This document shows, in pieces, positions 9,201 to 20,467 of a stretch of 64,000 nucleotides of DNA. Source of the stretch: Linanthus parryae (lineage: Eukaryota; Streptophyta; Magnoliopsida; Ericales; Polemoniaceae); the NCBI GenBank assembly GCA_023055425.1, contig JALGPY010000014.1, positions 12,732,501 to 12,796,500 on the forward strand. Direction: 5' to 3'. Numbering within the stretch: position 1 is the stretch's first letter; each line of letters opens with the position of its first letter. The position numbers and the translations under genes were made by a program. The notes beneath the pieces were generated by a model. The model was not told the DNA's origin. It worked only from the letters and a program-made list of their open reading frames with translations, and did not search any database.

Positions 9201-11462
9201 TGTTTTCAATGTTTATGTAGCTTCTGTATTTAGAGAAATTCTGCCCGAAGCTGCTGAAAAATCCTGATGGGTGTGAAAACCAGGATGCTAGTCCGAGGCT
9301 TAAATTTTGGACCACTGAACTTGTTGCAGAGAGATGGAAGTTTGTGCAACAAAACCAAGATGTAAGTAGATATCTACTGAAAATTTACAATTGTTATCAA
9401 ACTGTTGAAATAGTTAACTTTGAAGTAATTGAATGTTTCTGCTTTTGTTGGTTATATAGTTGAAGCTGAGGAGACTCGAGGAGCCTGTCAAGGAGGAAAA
9501 AATCTACGAGAAGTTTGTGCAACAAAACCCAGAACTTCAAACCAAAGATGTTGAAAAAATCTTCGAGAAACTTTTCGAAAAAATTTCCACGAAGCAGCTG
9601 GCGGCGGAATTGCACAGGTTGATCAAGTCTGAAGGAGAAAAGGAAGGTGAGAAAAAAAGAAATGTTGAGAAGGAGAAGGAGAAGGGGAAGGAGAAGGAGA
9701 AGGAGAAGGAGATGGGTAAGGATGAGGAGGGAGAGAGCGAGGAGGAAGAGAAAGAAGAAAAGTTTAAAACTCCCATTCAAAAGAGGAGAAAACTGGAGGA
9801 AGAGGAGGTCAACAGTCCCCATGGTCACATTTCTTTGGGCAGTGGGCAAACAAACCAAGACACACAGGTACGCAAACAAACATTTGTTTACTATTTCATT
9901 AAAGGTGTTCTGTAAACACTTACAAATGTTGTCTCTGCTGTTATCATTTTAGGTGGCTTCAAATTTACCACCAAATCCCTTTCTCGTGTCTGGTTCTCCG
10001 AAGCTACGAGGGAATCTAGTGGGAAATGAATGGGGAAAGGCTCTTCACATAATCAGACGGTCTCCTCGGGGTCATGGTGGGGCCTTGAAGAAGAGGCCGT
10101 CAGCTGGATTTACCTACCTTCCCCAAATGCCCACCGGTGACGAGTGTTTTCTTCACTACTACCTCACTTACAAGTACGAGAGTGAATACAGCTTGCAGGA
10201 CGCTCAAATTCCTAGAGAACTATATACGTAAGTTTTATTTAAGACACATTAGCGTTCAAGTAAAACTTAAATGTTTTAAAACATTAGTGATACTTATTTA
10301 CATTTCATGCAGTGAGGAGGTGGTGAGAATAGGGAAGATGACTACTCTGTCAAGGGGAAGCTCGTGGCGACTCCGCCAAGGTGAATGGTTCGACAACGAC
10401 GTAAGTATTTTGCTCTCGGTATTGAAGAATGTTATCAAACCCATGAAAAAGTTTTCTTGTGACTGTGAAGTCATAAAATTGACTTTTTAATCACTCAGGT
10501 CATTGATGGATACCTCATGTATCTTCATGAAAAAGAGAAGAACCGGCCATACGAAGATAAAAAGAGGATCTGGTACCTGAGCTGCGAGTATTCCGTAAGT
10601 TTCCCCCCTCTTCATTTTGATAATTTCATTATATTTAAACTTTTTTTTTCCATATGGTATAATGAGTTGTTATTCTCTTTCAGTTGGTGGGTACAGAAAG
10701 ACCTGGGCTGAAGTTGCACGATGCATTTTGTGGCGACTGGAGGGAAATGGGCTATGTAAGTGATTTCATTACAGTGGTGTTCTCTGTCTTTACAATTTCT
10801 TTCCAGAAATATAACTTTGTTATCTAGGAGGTCACTGATTTTTTTCACTCTAATTTGTTTTATCATAAAATTAGATTGCTGTGCCTTTGAATGTAAAGAA
10901 CTCCCACTGGCTGATGATGGTCATCAGTTTTGTGGATTCGGAGATTTACATTCTAGACTCTCTGTCCGGGCATGGCTACAGAGAGGAACACATGAAGGCC
11001 AAGGTCAGAAGCATGCACACTGTCCTCTCTCGTCACACTGAGTACACATAAGACATTACAAAATGGTTAATTTGGTATATGAATGATGATGTGCATCAAC
11101 AGCCAAATGGGTAAAGTTTCTTAGGCTTTACAATTGTTTTCCCATAGTTTGACGTTTTTATTTCTCTGTTTACTCATGTTTTCCAGACTAAACTTCACAG
11201 GTGTGATTGTGGTCCCTTCATGTGCTTCTTCATGACGCACCTCAAGGAGTTGGTTCCGAATCCTCGCAAAGATCTCAGAGTCAACATAGACTATGTGAGA
11301 ATCTGGATTGCAATGAGATGGCGGATTCAATATACAACGCCCCTTAATGAAGAGGTCCTTGACGGGGTGAAGGAGTTGAAGAAGAAGGAGGAACACCTCC
11401 GGGAACGGGCATTCTGTATAGGAAAATTCCTTCAGCGACCTGGTCATCACCCAATGCCCTGA
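6293..11462 (+). CDS. Ulp1-like (peptidase C48) cysteine protease gene, 12 exons, one premature stop
   Basis: I read exons at 6293-7129, 7212-7444, 7803-8123, 8257-9121, 9221-9361, 9460-9867, 9953-10227, 10313-10400, 10499-10594, 10684-10755, 10875-11110 and 11201-11462; all junctions are GT-AG and keep phase. The N-terminal half is Glu/Lys-rich. Exon 4 holds a conserved helical region (HGRSLKITDEIVGWLLGISW; VNWAATWLHHF) of the type found upstream of C48 domains in plant transposon-related proteins. Exons 11-12 carry the catalytic set: His in NSHWLMMVI, Asp in IYILDS, then QQPNG-CDCGPF with the Cys. Ulp1 enzymes cut SUMO or its precursors; the substrate here is unknown. An in-frame TAA at 11049-11051 falls between Asp and Cys. 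A shorter exon 11 ending at 11003 (AAG|GTCAGA), joined to an acceptor at 11186, avoids it but loses about 20 conserved residues. Just past the stop, another frame reads LKRKAAKAKKKTAK, so the true C-terminus may be basic. Confidence 0.78.
6617..6886 (+). repeat. Coding minisatellite, six 15-residue Glu-rich units
   Basis: There are six 45-bp units encoding variants of EEKEEIGAEITVEET in exon 1 of the Ulp1-like gene. The first two are identical and the later ones diverge (RGDEIPVQVS, RGKEIPVEVT). Unit length is a multiple of three, so copy number can change without breaking the frame. The region should be acidic and disordered or coiled. Confidence 0.85.
7490..7760 (+). repeat. Intronic tandem repeat, about 74-bp unit, nearly four copies
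   Basis: Units start near 7490, 7564, 7637 and 7710. Each has the core TTTGAATATTGAAATTGTTA preceded by TGATTGTTTTCTTCCCCTGA. It fills most of the intron between exons 2 and 3 of the Ulp1-like gene. Confidence 0.8.
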
Positions 11463-11998
11463 AGAGGAAGGCGGCAAAGGCGAAGAAGAAAACGGCAAAA
11501 GTATGAATCTAATTATTTGTTGTCATGTCTGAAACAATGTTTGATTTGTTATGTTTGTTTGAACATTTGTAGTATTCTGGTTTGATGGGGAGGTTATGAT
11601 CATTTTGATTGTTGTGTTTTGTTGATCTTTTTATCAGAGATTTTTATCTTCTAGAACTTTTGGTTATGTAACAATTGTTATCTGGGCATTTATAGCCTTC
11701 TAACTCTCAACTACCAGTTCTCATTGAGTGAAAGACCAAGGAGCCCATCTACCCACATTAAATTCATAAATGCACATTGTGTAGCTTACAAATATTTTCC
11801 TTACTTTTACAATTGTTATCCTTGTTGGCTGAGAATGCTATCTGGACATTTATTGCCAACTAACTCCCAACCACCAAGTTTCTTCTTTTATTTCTAGCTC
11901 ACCAACCACTTCAAATACATACACCTACCCATTCACTCCCATTCAGAGATTATTTTCTTCTCTCACCCTTACCTCTTCTATTCTTCCTTCCCTCAACA
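11463..11998. other. 3' flank of the Ulp1-like gene and leader of the GRF gene
   Basis: No gene is seen. The phrase ACAATTGTTATC...GG.CATTTAT.GCC.ACTAACTC occurs twice (about 11670 and 11813), a short diverged duplication. Bases 11880-11998 are CT-rich and look like a 5' leader running into ATG at 11999. Confidence 0.5.
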
Positions 11999-12317
11999 AT
12001 GTCTCAACATAGTTTCAACTCTACAACCACACAACACAACACTCCCACTAAAGCTCAAGCCTACACCATAACAAGAAAGTTATGGTGTAGGCTTGAGCTT
12101 TGTTATTGTAGCCGTAACCCGCTTATTCGAACCGCACATACGCCGAAAAACGATGGACGCAACTTGAACAAAAGGTATAGGTCGTCAATGCAAGTATATA
12201 TGCTGGGAAGACGAGTTTCTCAACACGTGTTTTCCTCAAGAACTCCCAAAACGGCAGGAGATAGTAACTACAATCCGTAAGAGACTGGAAAAAAGCGAGC
12301 AGGTTTCGAAAACTTAA
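11999..12317 (+). pseudogene. GRF-type zinc-finger protein, frameshifted
   Basis: From ATG at 11999 the frame gives MSQHSFNSTT and then CYCSRNPLIRTAHTPKNDGR. This is the start of a GRF zinc finger (family pattern CxCGxP..RTS.TPKNPGR.F..C). After a one-base frame change near 12189 the other frame reads CKYICWEDEF and continues LPKRQEIVTTIRKRLEKSE, matching the second half of the finger (C..F.W.DE) and the helix that follows it in plant members. GRF fingers bind single-stranded nucleic acid in some DNA-repair proteins; plant single-domain members are uncharacterised. The third zinc ligand is not obvious in either frame. It sits about 540 bp after the protease gene in the same orientation. Confidence 0.62.
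12050..12101. repeat. Perfect 23-bp inverted repeat with 6-base loop
   Basis: Bases 12050-12072 (containing AAGCTCAAGCCTACACCATA) are the exact reverse complement of 12079-12101, with loop AAGAAA. The hairpin lies in the coding start of the GRF fragment, just before the first zinc-finger cysteines. Confidence 0.9.
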
Positions 12318-12785
12318 CTATACCTATGTGAAATTATTCTGTTTAGGCCATTTAGTCATTTGTATCGTATTAATTTCATATTAAGCTCACTTCTGCAGAT
12401 CGTTGATGTTTAACTTTGATTATTTGGTTTCACTGATCTTTTATCAATGATTGTTATCTTGTTATTTCCTACTGGTTATCTGGGTTATGTCATTTGTTTT
12501 CTGCATTTGTATTAATATTGTCTAATTGTTATCTTTCTGGAAATTTTGTTTTCGTATGTCTTATAAATGTTATCTAGGTCAAAAAAGATTCCCTCCAGGG
12601 ACCACATTTTTTGTCCGCTAGCGGGTATTTTCGTAATAACCGGGAAGTACCGGCTGAGCCGGTTACTTCCGGACGCACCAAAGTTTTTGCCTTATTATTA
12701 TTATCGACATTCACATTCAGAATTTCAAGCATTTTTTCTTTCTTCCTTCATTTTTATTTATTTATGCTAGCCCTCTTCCTGGAAC
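12318..12785. other. Intergenic spacer
   Basis: AT-rich DNA with a GC-rich patch near 12610-12680 (CCGGGAAGTACCGGCTGAGC). No gene or clear promoter was recognised. Confidence 0.4.
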
Positions 12786-14564
12786 ATGACTGCAACCCCC
12801 ACTTACCCACACTGTGACTCTTTTTCAGGTACAATGAGCTTGAACATACTCACCATGAACACATACTGCTCTTGGTCGATGATAAAAGAACACCAAACTT
12901 TTCGCAGTAATGATGATCAATCTACAGAAAAACAGTGCCATGGTTGTAGACAAAGCATCTCCTGGGGTCCGTACTATATGTGCCCATATTGCGAATCATA
13001 TCACCTGCATAAGCTATGCGCGGAGATGCCCGGACAAATTGAAAACAGTCAGTTGCACCCAGGTTGCACTCTCGATTACTCTCATCCTTAGACAGGAGCT
13101 GTGGTCGCTGCCTTGCAGAATGCGATGGCTTCGCCTATTATTGCTCTTCATGCAATTTCGCCTTAGACATAGTATGTGCTCTCAAGGAAATCAAGTACTG
13201 CGACAAAGACTTCCACCCACAACACCCTTTGGTCCTTTCCCACGCAAAACAACCCTTCAAATGTTATGCTTGCGATAAAGATCATGAAGGAATCTCTTAC
13301 CAATGCAACACTTGCCGGTTTTGGGTACACGAGGGCTGCAGTTTATTGGCAACCACGACAGCGGCATCCTCTCAAGGCCACGACCACGAACTCCACCTCA
13401 TCTATTCTATCCCATCGGAAAAGTTTTCCGAAGTTGATGTACACTGTGAAATCTGCACCAAGTACATGAAACACCATAACTGGGCTTACTATTGCGACAG
13501 ATGCAGATACTTCGCTCATGTCTATGATTGCTCCAATCCGAACAGGTTTTTGTCTTTGTCGTGCTGTATTGTTGGCGTTTTTTTCTCTTTCTTCTTTCTA
13601 CTACATTAAAAGAGAATTAATATTTTTGTTGTTCTTTATGGATGAAGTAACTATCGATGCAACTGTTAAAGTAATCGACCTCCCACTTCCTGATGTACTA
13701 CTAATATTAGACAACAAAGTCATAGCTGGAGCAACACTGAATCACACACGCAACCCGATAATCCTATTTGAAGAGCAACTGGGTGCTATTGATCTAACTC
13801 GTTACTTCATAAACCTTATAGGCAGTTCATGGGCTTGGCCAACCTACCGCTTTGATGGAAAACGCTACAATGGAGCCACTTTCACTTTCTATAGTGGAAA
13901 ATTTGTCGTGCATATTACCGCTGTTGAGCTACCTCAATATATCAAGCATGAAGCTCACCCACATGTTCTCCAGAGCACCTTCTTGAAAACCTTAACAAGG
14001 TGCAATGCGTGCGAACATTCCTTTTTTGGCCGTGGATATAGATGTACTGCTTGTGCTTTTACTATTCATACGTATTGTGCTCTCCTGCCCCGAAAAATAA
14101 AGCACAGATATGACAAGCACCCTTTCCCGTTGACGTATTCGGCAATTGAAGGTGTTGAAGAGTACGTCTGTGAGATATGCGAGGAGGACGTGATCCCAAA
14201 GTGGTTCTATCACTGTGAGGAATGTGACCAATCTATTCATGCCAGATGCATCTGGAAAGCTTATATCGAATTTGAAGGCTTTTATAGATTTCATCTTCAC
14301 AAATGCAATCTTACGTGGGTTCCACCCAGTAAGGACCTTCCTGAGTGCGTTATTTGTCGCACACGAGTGACATTTGGTCATGGCTTTGCCTGGGTATGCA
14401 TGAAACACAACTTTATGGTTCACCTAACGTGTATTTTTATGGATGAAGTTGAAGTTTCACTAAAGCCTTTTGAAGATGAAGAAGTATCAGAGAGTGATGA
14501 AGATCTTCCGGAGGACGGATCAGAAGTGGAGAGTGACAGTGATCTTCCTGAGGACGAAGTTTGA
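12786..14564 (+). pseudogene. DC1 domain (cysteine/histidine-rich C1) protein gene with frame disruptions
   Basis: The reading moves through three segments. ELEHTHHEHILLLVDDKRT is at about 12835-12895 (frame 2). CHGCRQSISWGPYYMCPYC and HLHKLCAEMP are at about 12938-13030 (frame 0). SCGRCLAECDGFAYYCSSC begins near 13090 and runs to SNPN at about 13544 (frame 2). A donor-like AACAG|GTTTTT then leads to a final exon ending at 14564. This last part contains CNACEHSFFGRGYRCTACAF, CEICEEDVIPKWFYHCEEC and CVICRTRVTFGHGFAWVC, then an acidic tail (SESDEDLPEDGS). DC1 repeats are plant zinc-binding modules related to C1 domains, mostly of unknown function, some stress-linked. The frame changes near 12905 and 13088 have no plausible introns, so this is probably a young pseudogene, unless they are sequence errors. 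Confidence 0.72.
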
Positions 14565-17493
14565 GTGGAGAGATGAAGATCTTTCAATGAATTCATGTCC
14601 AGTCATTTCGACGAGTTCTCAAATTCCATGACATGCTTGTCTGAATTCTTAAAGTTGAGTTGTTTATTCCTTTTGTTTCAATTATGTTTCAGATATTGTT
14701 TATGTGATCTTTTATAATGCGAGTAAAACAGAGATGTGTCCGAACATATTTATGCAAATGATAGTTTGGTGAATCAGTTGGTTTATACCCCAAGGGTCGG
14801 CATTAGTGCCTTACATATTTACTTTGGTTATTGATGTGGTTACAAGGTGGCATCAAAGATGGTACGACAGGGTTCATGTTAGTTGCAGATGATTTACACA
14901 TGATAGTTGTTGATATCCTGATGGCAACATCCCTTGGTTCATTTTATTTCTTCAAATATTGGAGAAAACCACTAACACCTCCCCATATCTCCAATTCCTG
15001 AATAGTCTCTTCAGTGAGAGCCATAATTGATGAAACCCTAATTAAGACAGTAGAGCGCAACACACAATATGCCAGGAATCAACGGGGAACCATAATTGAT
15101 GAAACCCTTATTGATGCTGATGGTGACCCTTTTGTTAGTATCTCACTTTTAACATTAAAATGGTGGGTGATTTGGCTTGTGACATCCCTCTTCTAGAACA
15201 AGCGGTATAACTAGATAAGCGTGCTTTAATTTTAGCCATTAATCTTCCTACTTGCGCCATTCCGGATTTATTTTTTGGAAGTGGGAATCTTTAGGTGAGT
15301 TTTCAGTTTAGCTATACATTTTAAAACCGGTGACTCCTATCTAACCCAGAACTCATCTTGCAGATACAAGGGAAAGGACCACGATGTTTGGAATGTGATA
15401 TGGAGGTGAAAGATTTTTAGAAAATCCAGGTGTTCCTCTAGCGATGCTTGAGTGATGCTTTGCCAACGAAGAGTCGCTCAGTCCCTTTGGACCCTTTCGA
15501 GGCCTCGGACTACAAGGTTTTCTCTTTCGCTTTTTCTCTTCACATGACTACTTATAAACTACTACTATTCCGATTATCACTACTAATATTAATCCCATAA
15601 TCTCATTTAATGCAGATTTCCATGTGCCGCACTAATCGGGAAGGATTGAGATATTTAATTAATAAGTTAATTATTAATCCCCTGAATCCTTTAGAATATG
15701 GTGCTGCATGGTCTCATATTAGGTACACCTTATGGAACTTTCTCTATTGCTCTTCCTGTTAGGAATCACTGTCATTCATGCCCTTTCCTGCATTTGTTTT
15801 TGTGCTAAATAATTTGTAGAAGAAATCAATGAATGCTTTCTGTTCGCCCTTAATGCCTGGAAGAAGTGCTGCTCTAGGTAAGAAGATTAAATTATTCATA
15901 AATTAGTAAGTTGTAAAGGTTTTCCCTAAATCATGCTATTCGTGATTAGAGACATGAACACTCCGCTAAATGGTCCCATGCCTCGGTATAGGACAGATGA
16001 ACACACAGGGAGGGACATATGTTTCAGATCAATTATAGTAAAAGCTGAAACGAAAAACCATTCCTTAAATTTGACAGTTTCCTTGAATTATAACCCAATT
16101 TGTCGTAATAACTGTGGTGCATAGAAGCATCCGTGTAAAGAGAAAATAAGGCATGAATCAAATATCCGCTCCATATAGCCATCGCTCTCAGAACCAAACA
16201 TGCAAGCATTTGTTTTAAAGGTCAATTTATACACTAATACGCCATTGGAGTAGCTGAAAAAGTAGTATTACTATGCTAATAAAATGGCAACAGAGTCATT
16301 AATCATTATCAGCCTCACGGGTCGTTCATTATCATAGGACACAGTGGACATAAGACACCCCTTATAAGTATCACATAGTAGACCAAATCTCAAGCAACAG
16401 CTTGTGTATGGCGGCGGTCCACAAGTTTGTCGCAACTTTTGCTGAAATACGCCAAGTCCCTAATCTCTTGTGACCATTCACTAAGTGAATAACCCTCACC
16501 GGCGGGAACATGAGCTCTTATGTACAGACTACACATGTAGAAGAACAAAATCACCTCTGATCGCATGCACACCCTGTGGCAAAATAGTTCGAGTTCATTA
16601 TCTCTGAACTTGTAAAATTGTTAAGACAGTTAGAGTACCTTTCTATGCACTGATTTGCTTTAGTGGATAGTTAGGGATATATTGAACATGTACTGAACTC
16701 TCAACCGTATTCAAAATTTAGAATTGAAAATCCAAATGTCTACGTTATTGTCACTTTTGCGTTTGATTAATTGGTTCTACTTTTTACAGGCAAAGGTGCA
16801 GTGACTGTACAAAACTGAGCATGACTTGAGATGCAAATATTCGAGCTGGACTTGACGGGGCTATGAGGGGTCGTCCCCGTCTTATCACAAAAAGTACAGC
16901 CTCACCGATATGGAAACAGGTTGGTTGAGGTTTATGGTGGAGTCGGTATCTAGCTTTTTCTGAATTTTTTGAACTATCTAATATTTTTTTGAGTACAAAG
17001 TTGAAATTTGTCGAGATGTAGATGTTTATAAGCTAACTGTTTTAGTATGTGCCACCATACATGCATTAATATAAGACCTTGTTTGGGTAAGGTACAAGAA
17101 GCGGGTGATGATAATGATTTGTTATATCTGTGGGTTTTAATCGTCCCCCCATATCCCTCCCCTCCATTTTAGTTAAAATCTTATGCTCTAAGAAGCACAG
17201 CTAGGGATGCAGTTTCGGATACGATTAAAGAAGGGACACGGGATACGTCATTTTCTAAAAAAAAAAAAAAAAAGAATCCAGACACGGTAGTTATACATTA
17301 TCATTATTGATAAATTCTCTAAAATACTTGAACACGCCTGTAGTGCCTGGCATGTATTTTGGAGTGTCGTACGAGTGCCTGAGTGTCCAACATGAATACA
17401 ATGCCTATTTTGGAGTGTCCATGTTTCCTAACCTTTGCAATAAGCAAGGATACGAGCTTGAGGGATATGTATGGGTGTCCATGCTTCCTAGCC
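14565..17493. other. Long AT-rich region without recognised genes
   Basis: Only short unsupported open frames are present. A CATAATTGATGAAACCCT phrase is repeated at about 15023 and 15090, and there is a poly-A run near 17258-17273. I see no RNA gene or element end here. Confidence 0.5.
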
Positions 17494-18052
17494 TGTAATA
17501 GTAATAGTACTTTTATGTAAATAAAAGTCCCACATCGGACTTAGTTTATAAGTTAGAATAATGTACTTGCCTATATATAGATGTAAATAAAGAATCCAGC
17601 AAGGAAGTTTTTCCAAATCTAGCATGGTATCAGAGCCTAGGTTCTAAGCTACCAAAACCCTAGTCTCTTGGTCTTCCCACCGCCGACCTCACGCCACAAA
17701 CAGCCTGCCCACCACCAGCGCCGACGATCCCTCAGTGGTCCGTCGTGCTTGGTAGTGAGATCTGTCCATGCTCGTTCGACGGCAGCCCTTCCTCTGTCCG
17801 TCATTCTCTCTGATCGACGAAAACCCTAGCCTTCCCTTCGCACTCTCGGTCCAACACCCCCCCCTTACCGCTGCTTCAATATGTCTACTCTCTCTACCGA
17901 TGATTCCCCCACCTCCGGTGATTCCCCCGCCTCCGGGAACAACAAAGAGCCTCTTCACCCAGTTTTTCCGGTCACCAATATCGAGAAACGGGTCTGGTCC
18001 ATACTGGCACAGAGATTGGAGGAAGTCCCGAGGGTGGTTACATTTTCTATGT
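17494..18052 (+). mobile_element. 5' fragment of a Copia retrotransposon (short LTR, PBS, gag start)
   Basis: A putative 131-bp LTR runs from TGTAATAG (17494) to TCTAGCA (17624), with CCCACATCGGA and a CTATATATAG TATA motif inside. It is followed at once by TGGTATCAGAGC (17625-17636), the initiator-Met tRNA primer site used by Copia elements. An ATG at 17881 opens a gag-like frame with LHPVFPVTNIEKRV, which recalls the LHPV.TVTNI start of Ale/Retrofit-type Copia gag. The frame stops near 18050 and no further gag or pol follows, so only the 5' end remains. No second LTR was found in the window. Confidence 0.62.
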
Positions 18053-20189
18053 GAAATACAAGATGATCACTAATTTCGGTCATGGAGCCAGTGATTTCTC
18101 CTCCAATAACACAACCACCCTCTTCATCTTCTCTATCGCTATATATGCATGTACGTATGTATGTATTTGCAGAGCTTTGGCAAATTTCTCTCAACACCCT
18201 TCAATAATCACCAATCTATTGAGCACATCTCCTTCTCCCTCTCTCTGTGTTTGTGGTGTTGGTGTAGCAACTAAAAATATCTCCTCTGAAAAGGGGGGCA
18301 ATGATGATGTGGCTCTGAGCATGATTGGGGATTGAGGATCCGGAACGTGTTTTGGCAACCAGCTCGGTCTGTTAGGGGAACTGTTGGGTGTCCTTTCCCA
18401 CTGACAGAATGAGTTTTTGCAGCCACTGCGATGTCACCATCATCTCTCTAATTTCTACCACATCTGAGCCTCTTGTCAACGGAAGACAAAATGGTCTGAG
18501 GTAAGAAGCTAAAGTTGGTATACTTGGGAAAATTTCTAAATGACATTTCATGATTTGGCTATGGAACTGGTATGTAATAGATGTTTTTGTTGGGTTCCCT
18601 GAAATCCAATTCACAGGAAAGTTTATTTGATTGCAGTACACTAGCTAGCTAAATAACCTAATCGAGGGATAAAATCATAACTTTTAGTAGATTTTCGGTC
18701 CTCTCTATTGATTTAAAATCATAACTCAAAAGCATTAGCTCATTTTGATGTCTTGAAATGCTTTTGACTTGAGAAGAAAAGTGGCAACTTTGCTGTGAAC
18801 TGTTGGTGGACTATGAAGTCATACACACTACATAGCCTATCAAAATTATGGGACTATTAGATCGAAATTATTTCATGCGTTCACCACAAGGAATATTTAA
18901 CGGACAATGTTCCATTTGTATTACACTCCATTCCATGAAGGGCATCACGTTCTTACCGATAGAAGAAACCATTAATTTTGCCAATGTGCTTATTTACTGA
19001 TACAAACACTTAACACTCTCCTGCTTAGTAAGAAAAACATTTTACTGAAATTTCTTCATGCAATAACTGCCAGCCTCAAGTTTTGAATGGCGTGCAAGTG
19101 ATAGACGTTCTTCATTGTGTCCTCATTTAGCCTATGCTTTTCTTAATATTCTATGGTTAGAGTGTATTTTTTAGTATGTTATTCGATTTTGAAACTGCTG
19201 ATGATTTCTTATTTTTCTTGTTTTGTTCAAGGCATCCCGTGAACCGTGATATAGATTCACAGGAGTGAGAATGAAAGAACTGAATGATTCTTCCATAAAG
19301 GCTTGGCTTGAGAAGGTGAAAACCCTATTTTTAGAAAGTGTTCTGGATTCTCATCAAGGAGTGTTATAACTGGAGATTCATATAAGGGAGTAAATGAGAT
19401 TGGACTGCCTTCCGAAACTTTCTCATAAATTTTGAAAAAAGAGTCACTCAGCATAACATGTACACAATTTAGCTGATGAGAAGTTATGCTTAACATACGA
19501 AGATGGCTTGTTGACATATTCCCCAAGGGAGGGTTTGAAGGGGCATACATTTTTTAGACTTGGTCAGGTGGTCCATTGGCGTATAACGGATGGAGATACT
19601 GTCTTCATCAACAGGCTCACAAACACTCCTTAAAGGCGTTGTCTCTGTGCTGAGGAGCTGTTTGGGTTTCTCTCACTTGAATATTGGAGTAGTTGCAGTC
19701 ATGCCCTGGTCATCCTCTGCCCACTATCAGATCTGAGCCTCGAACTCATTATCAGATGCCTTATGTCAGGTAAAACTGGATTCATTGCTTATTTTTTTCT
19801 TTTTCTTTTGGAGATGCTCTTTAATCCGTTTCTTGGTTTAAATGCATTATTTTGACGGAGAATTTTTTTACTTGAAGTCACTATTCTCTTTGTTGAAAAG
19901 ATTGCTCCTTTCAATCACTAGATTATAGGGCAAGGGTAGAGTCTTTTGGTTGCGATAAAGTGAAAGGTTATAAAGATAGCTCTCTTTGATTTCAGAAACT
20001 TTCTACTCTAGGAATATGTAGCTGATTCGGAACAAATATTCTATTCCTAGAGGATGCAAATCTTTCCTTCAAATTTTATCACATTTGCAAACCTATTTTG
20101 GTATGAGATAAAAACCAGGTGAAAATATGCAGATCTTTTTTGGTCTCCTAGCAGATTACTCACATTGTTAAGATCTCAGCAACTTAGAT
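18053..20189. other. Region without recognised genes
   Basis: AT-rich sequence with short open frames only. Nothing was recognised on either strand. Confidence 0.4.
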
Positions 20190-20430
20190 TTCCGGCCAGC
20201 TTTCACTATTGACACGTATTGTGCTGTCGTTCAGAACCAATAAGCATTGCTATGATGAAGACCATATTCATGAACTTTTCTACTTACTGCTGAATATGTA
20301 TCGATAGTAAACCACAAATCCACAACCAAAAATTGATTGCCAACAAGTCTTATTCCGAGTAAAAAGGTTTCAAAAAAGGTTTTCTTTTGAGAAGATGAAG
20401 ATCTTTATGATGAGGATGCATAATGATATC
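20190..20430 (+). pseudogene. Faint DC1 gene remnant
   Basis: A frame near 20193-20300 reads SFTIDTYCAVVQN and, after a break, KHCYDEDHIHELF. This parallels AFTIHTYCALLPRKIKHRYD in the DC1 gene at about 14050. Around 20390-20425 an acidic GAAGATGAAGATCTTTATGA stretch parallels that gene's tail. This suggests an old, heavily decayed second copy. The similarity is short and judged by eye. Confidence 0.35.
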
Positions 20431-20467
20431 GCAGTCTTCGAACACCCAATGGCAAAGAAGCTTCTAC

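Noticed and set aside
5325..12785. Mutator-like element enclosing the Ulp1-like and GRF genes
   Set aside because: Such genes are often carried by Mutator-like elements, but I found no long terminal inverted repeats or 9-bp target duplication on either side by eye.
14565..20189. tRNA, snoRNA or miRNA genes in the long gene-free region
   Set aside because: I looked for cloverleaf-like and long-hairpin patterns by eye and saw none convincing; a covariance-model scan would be needed.
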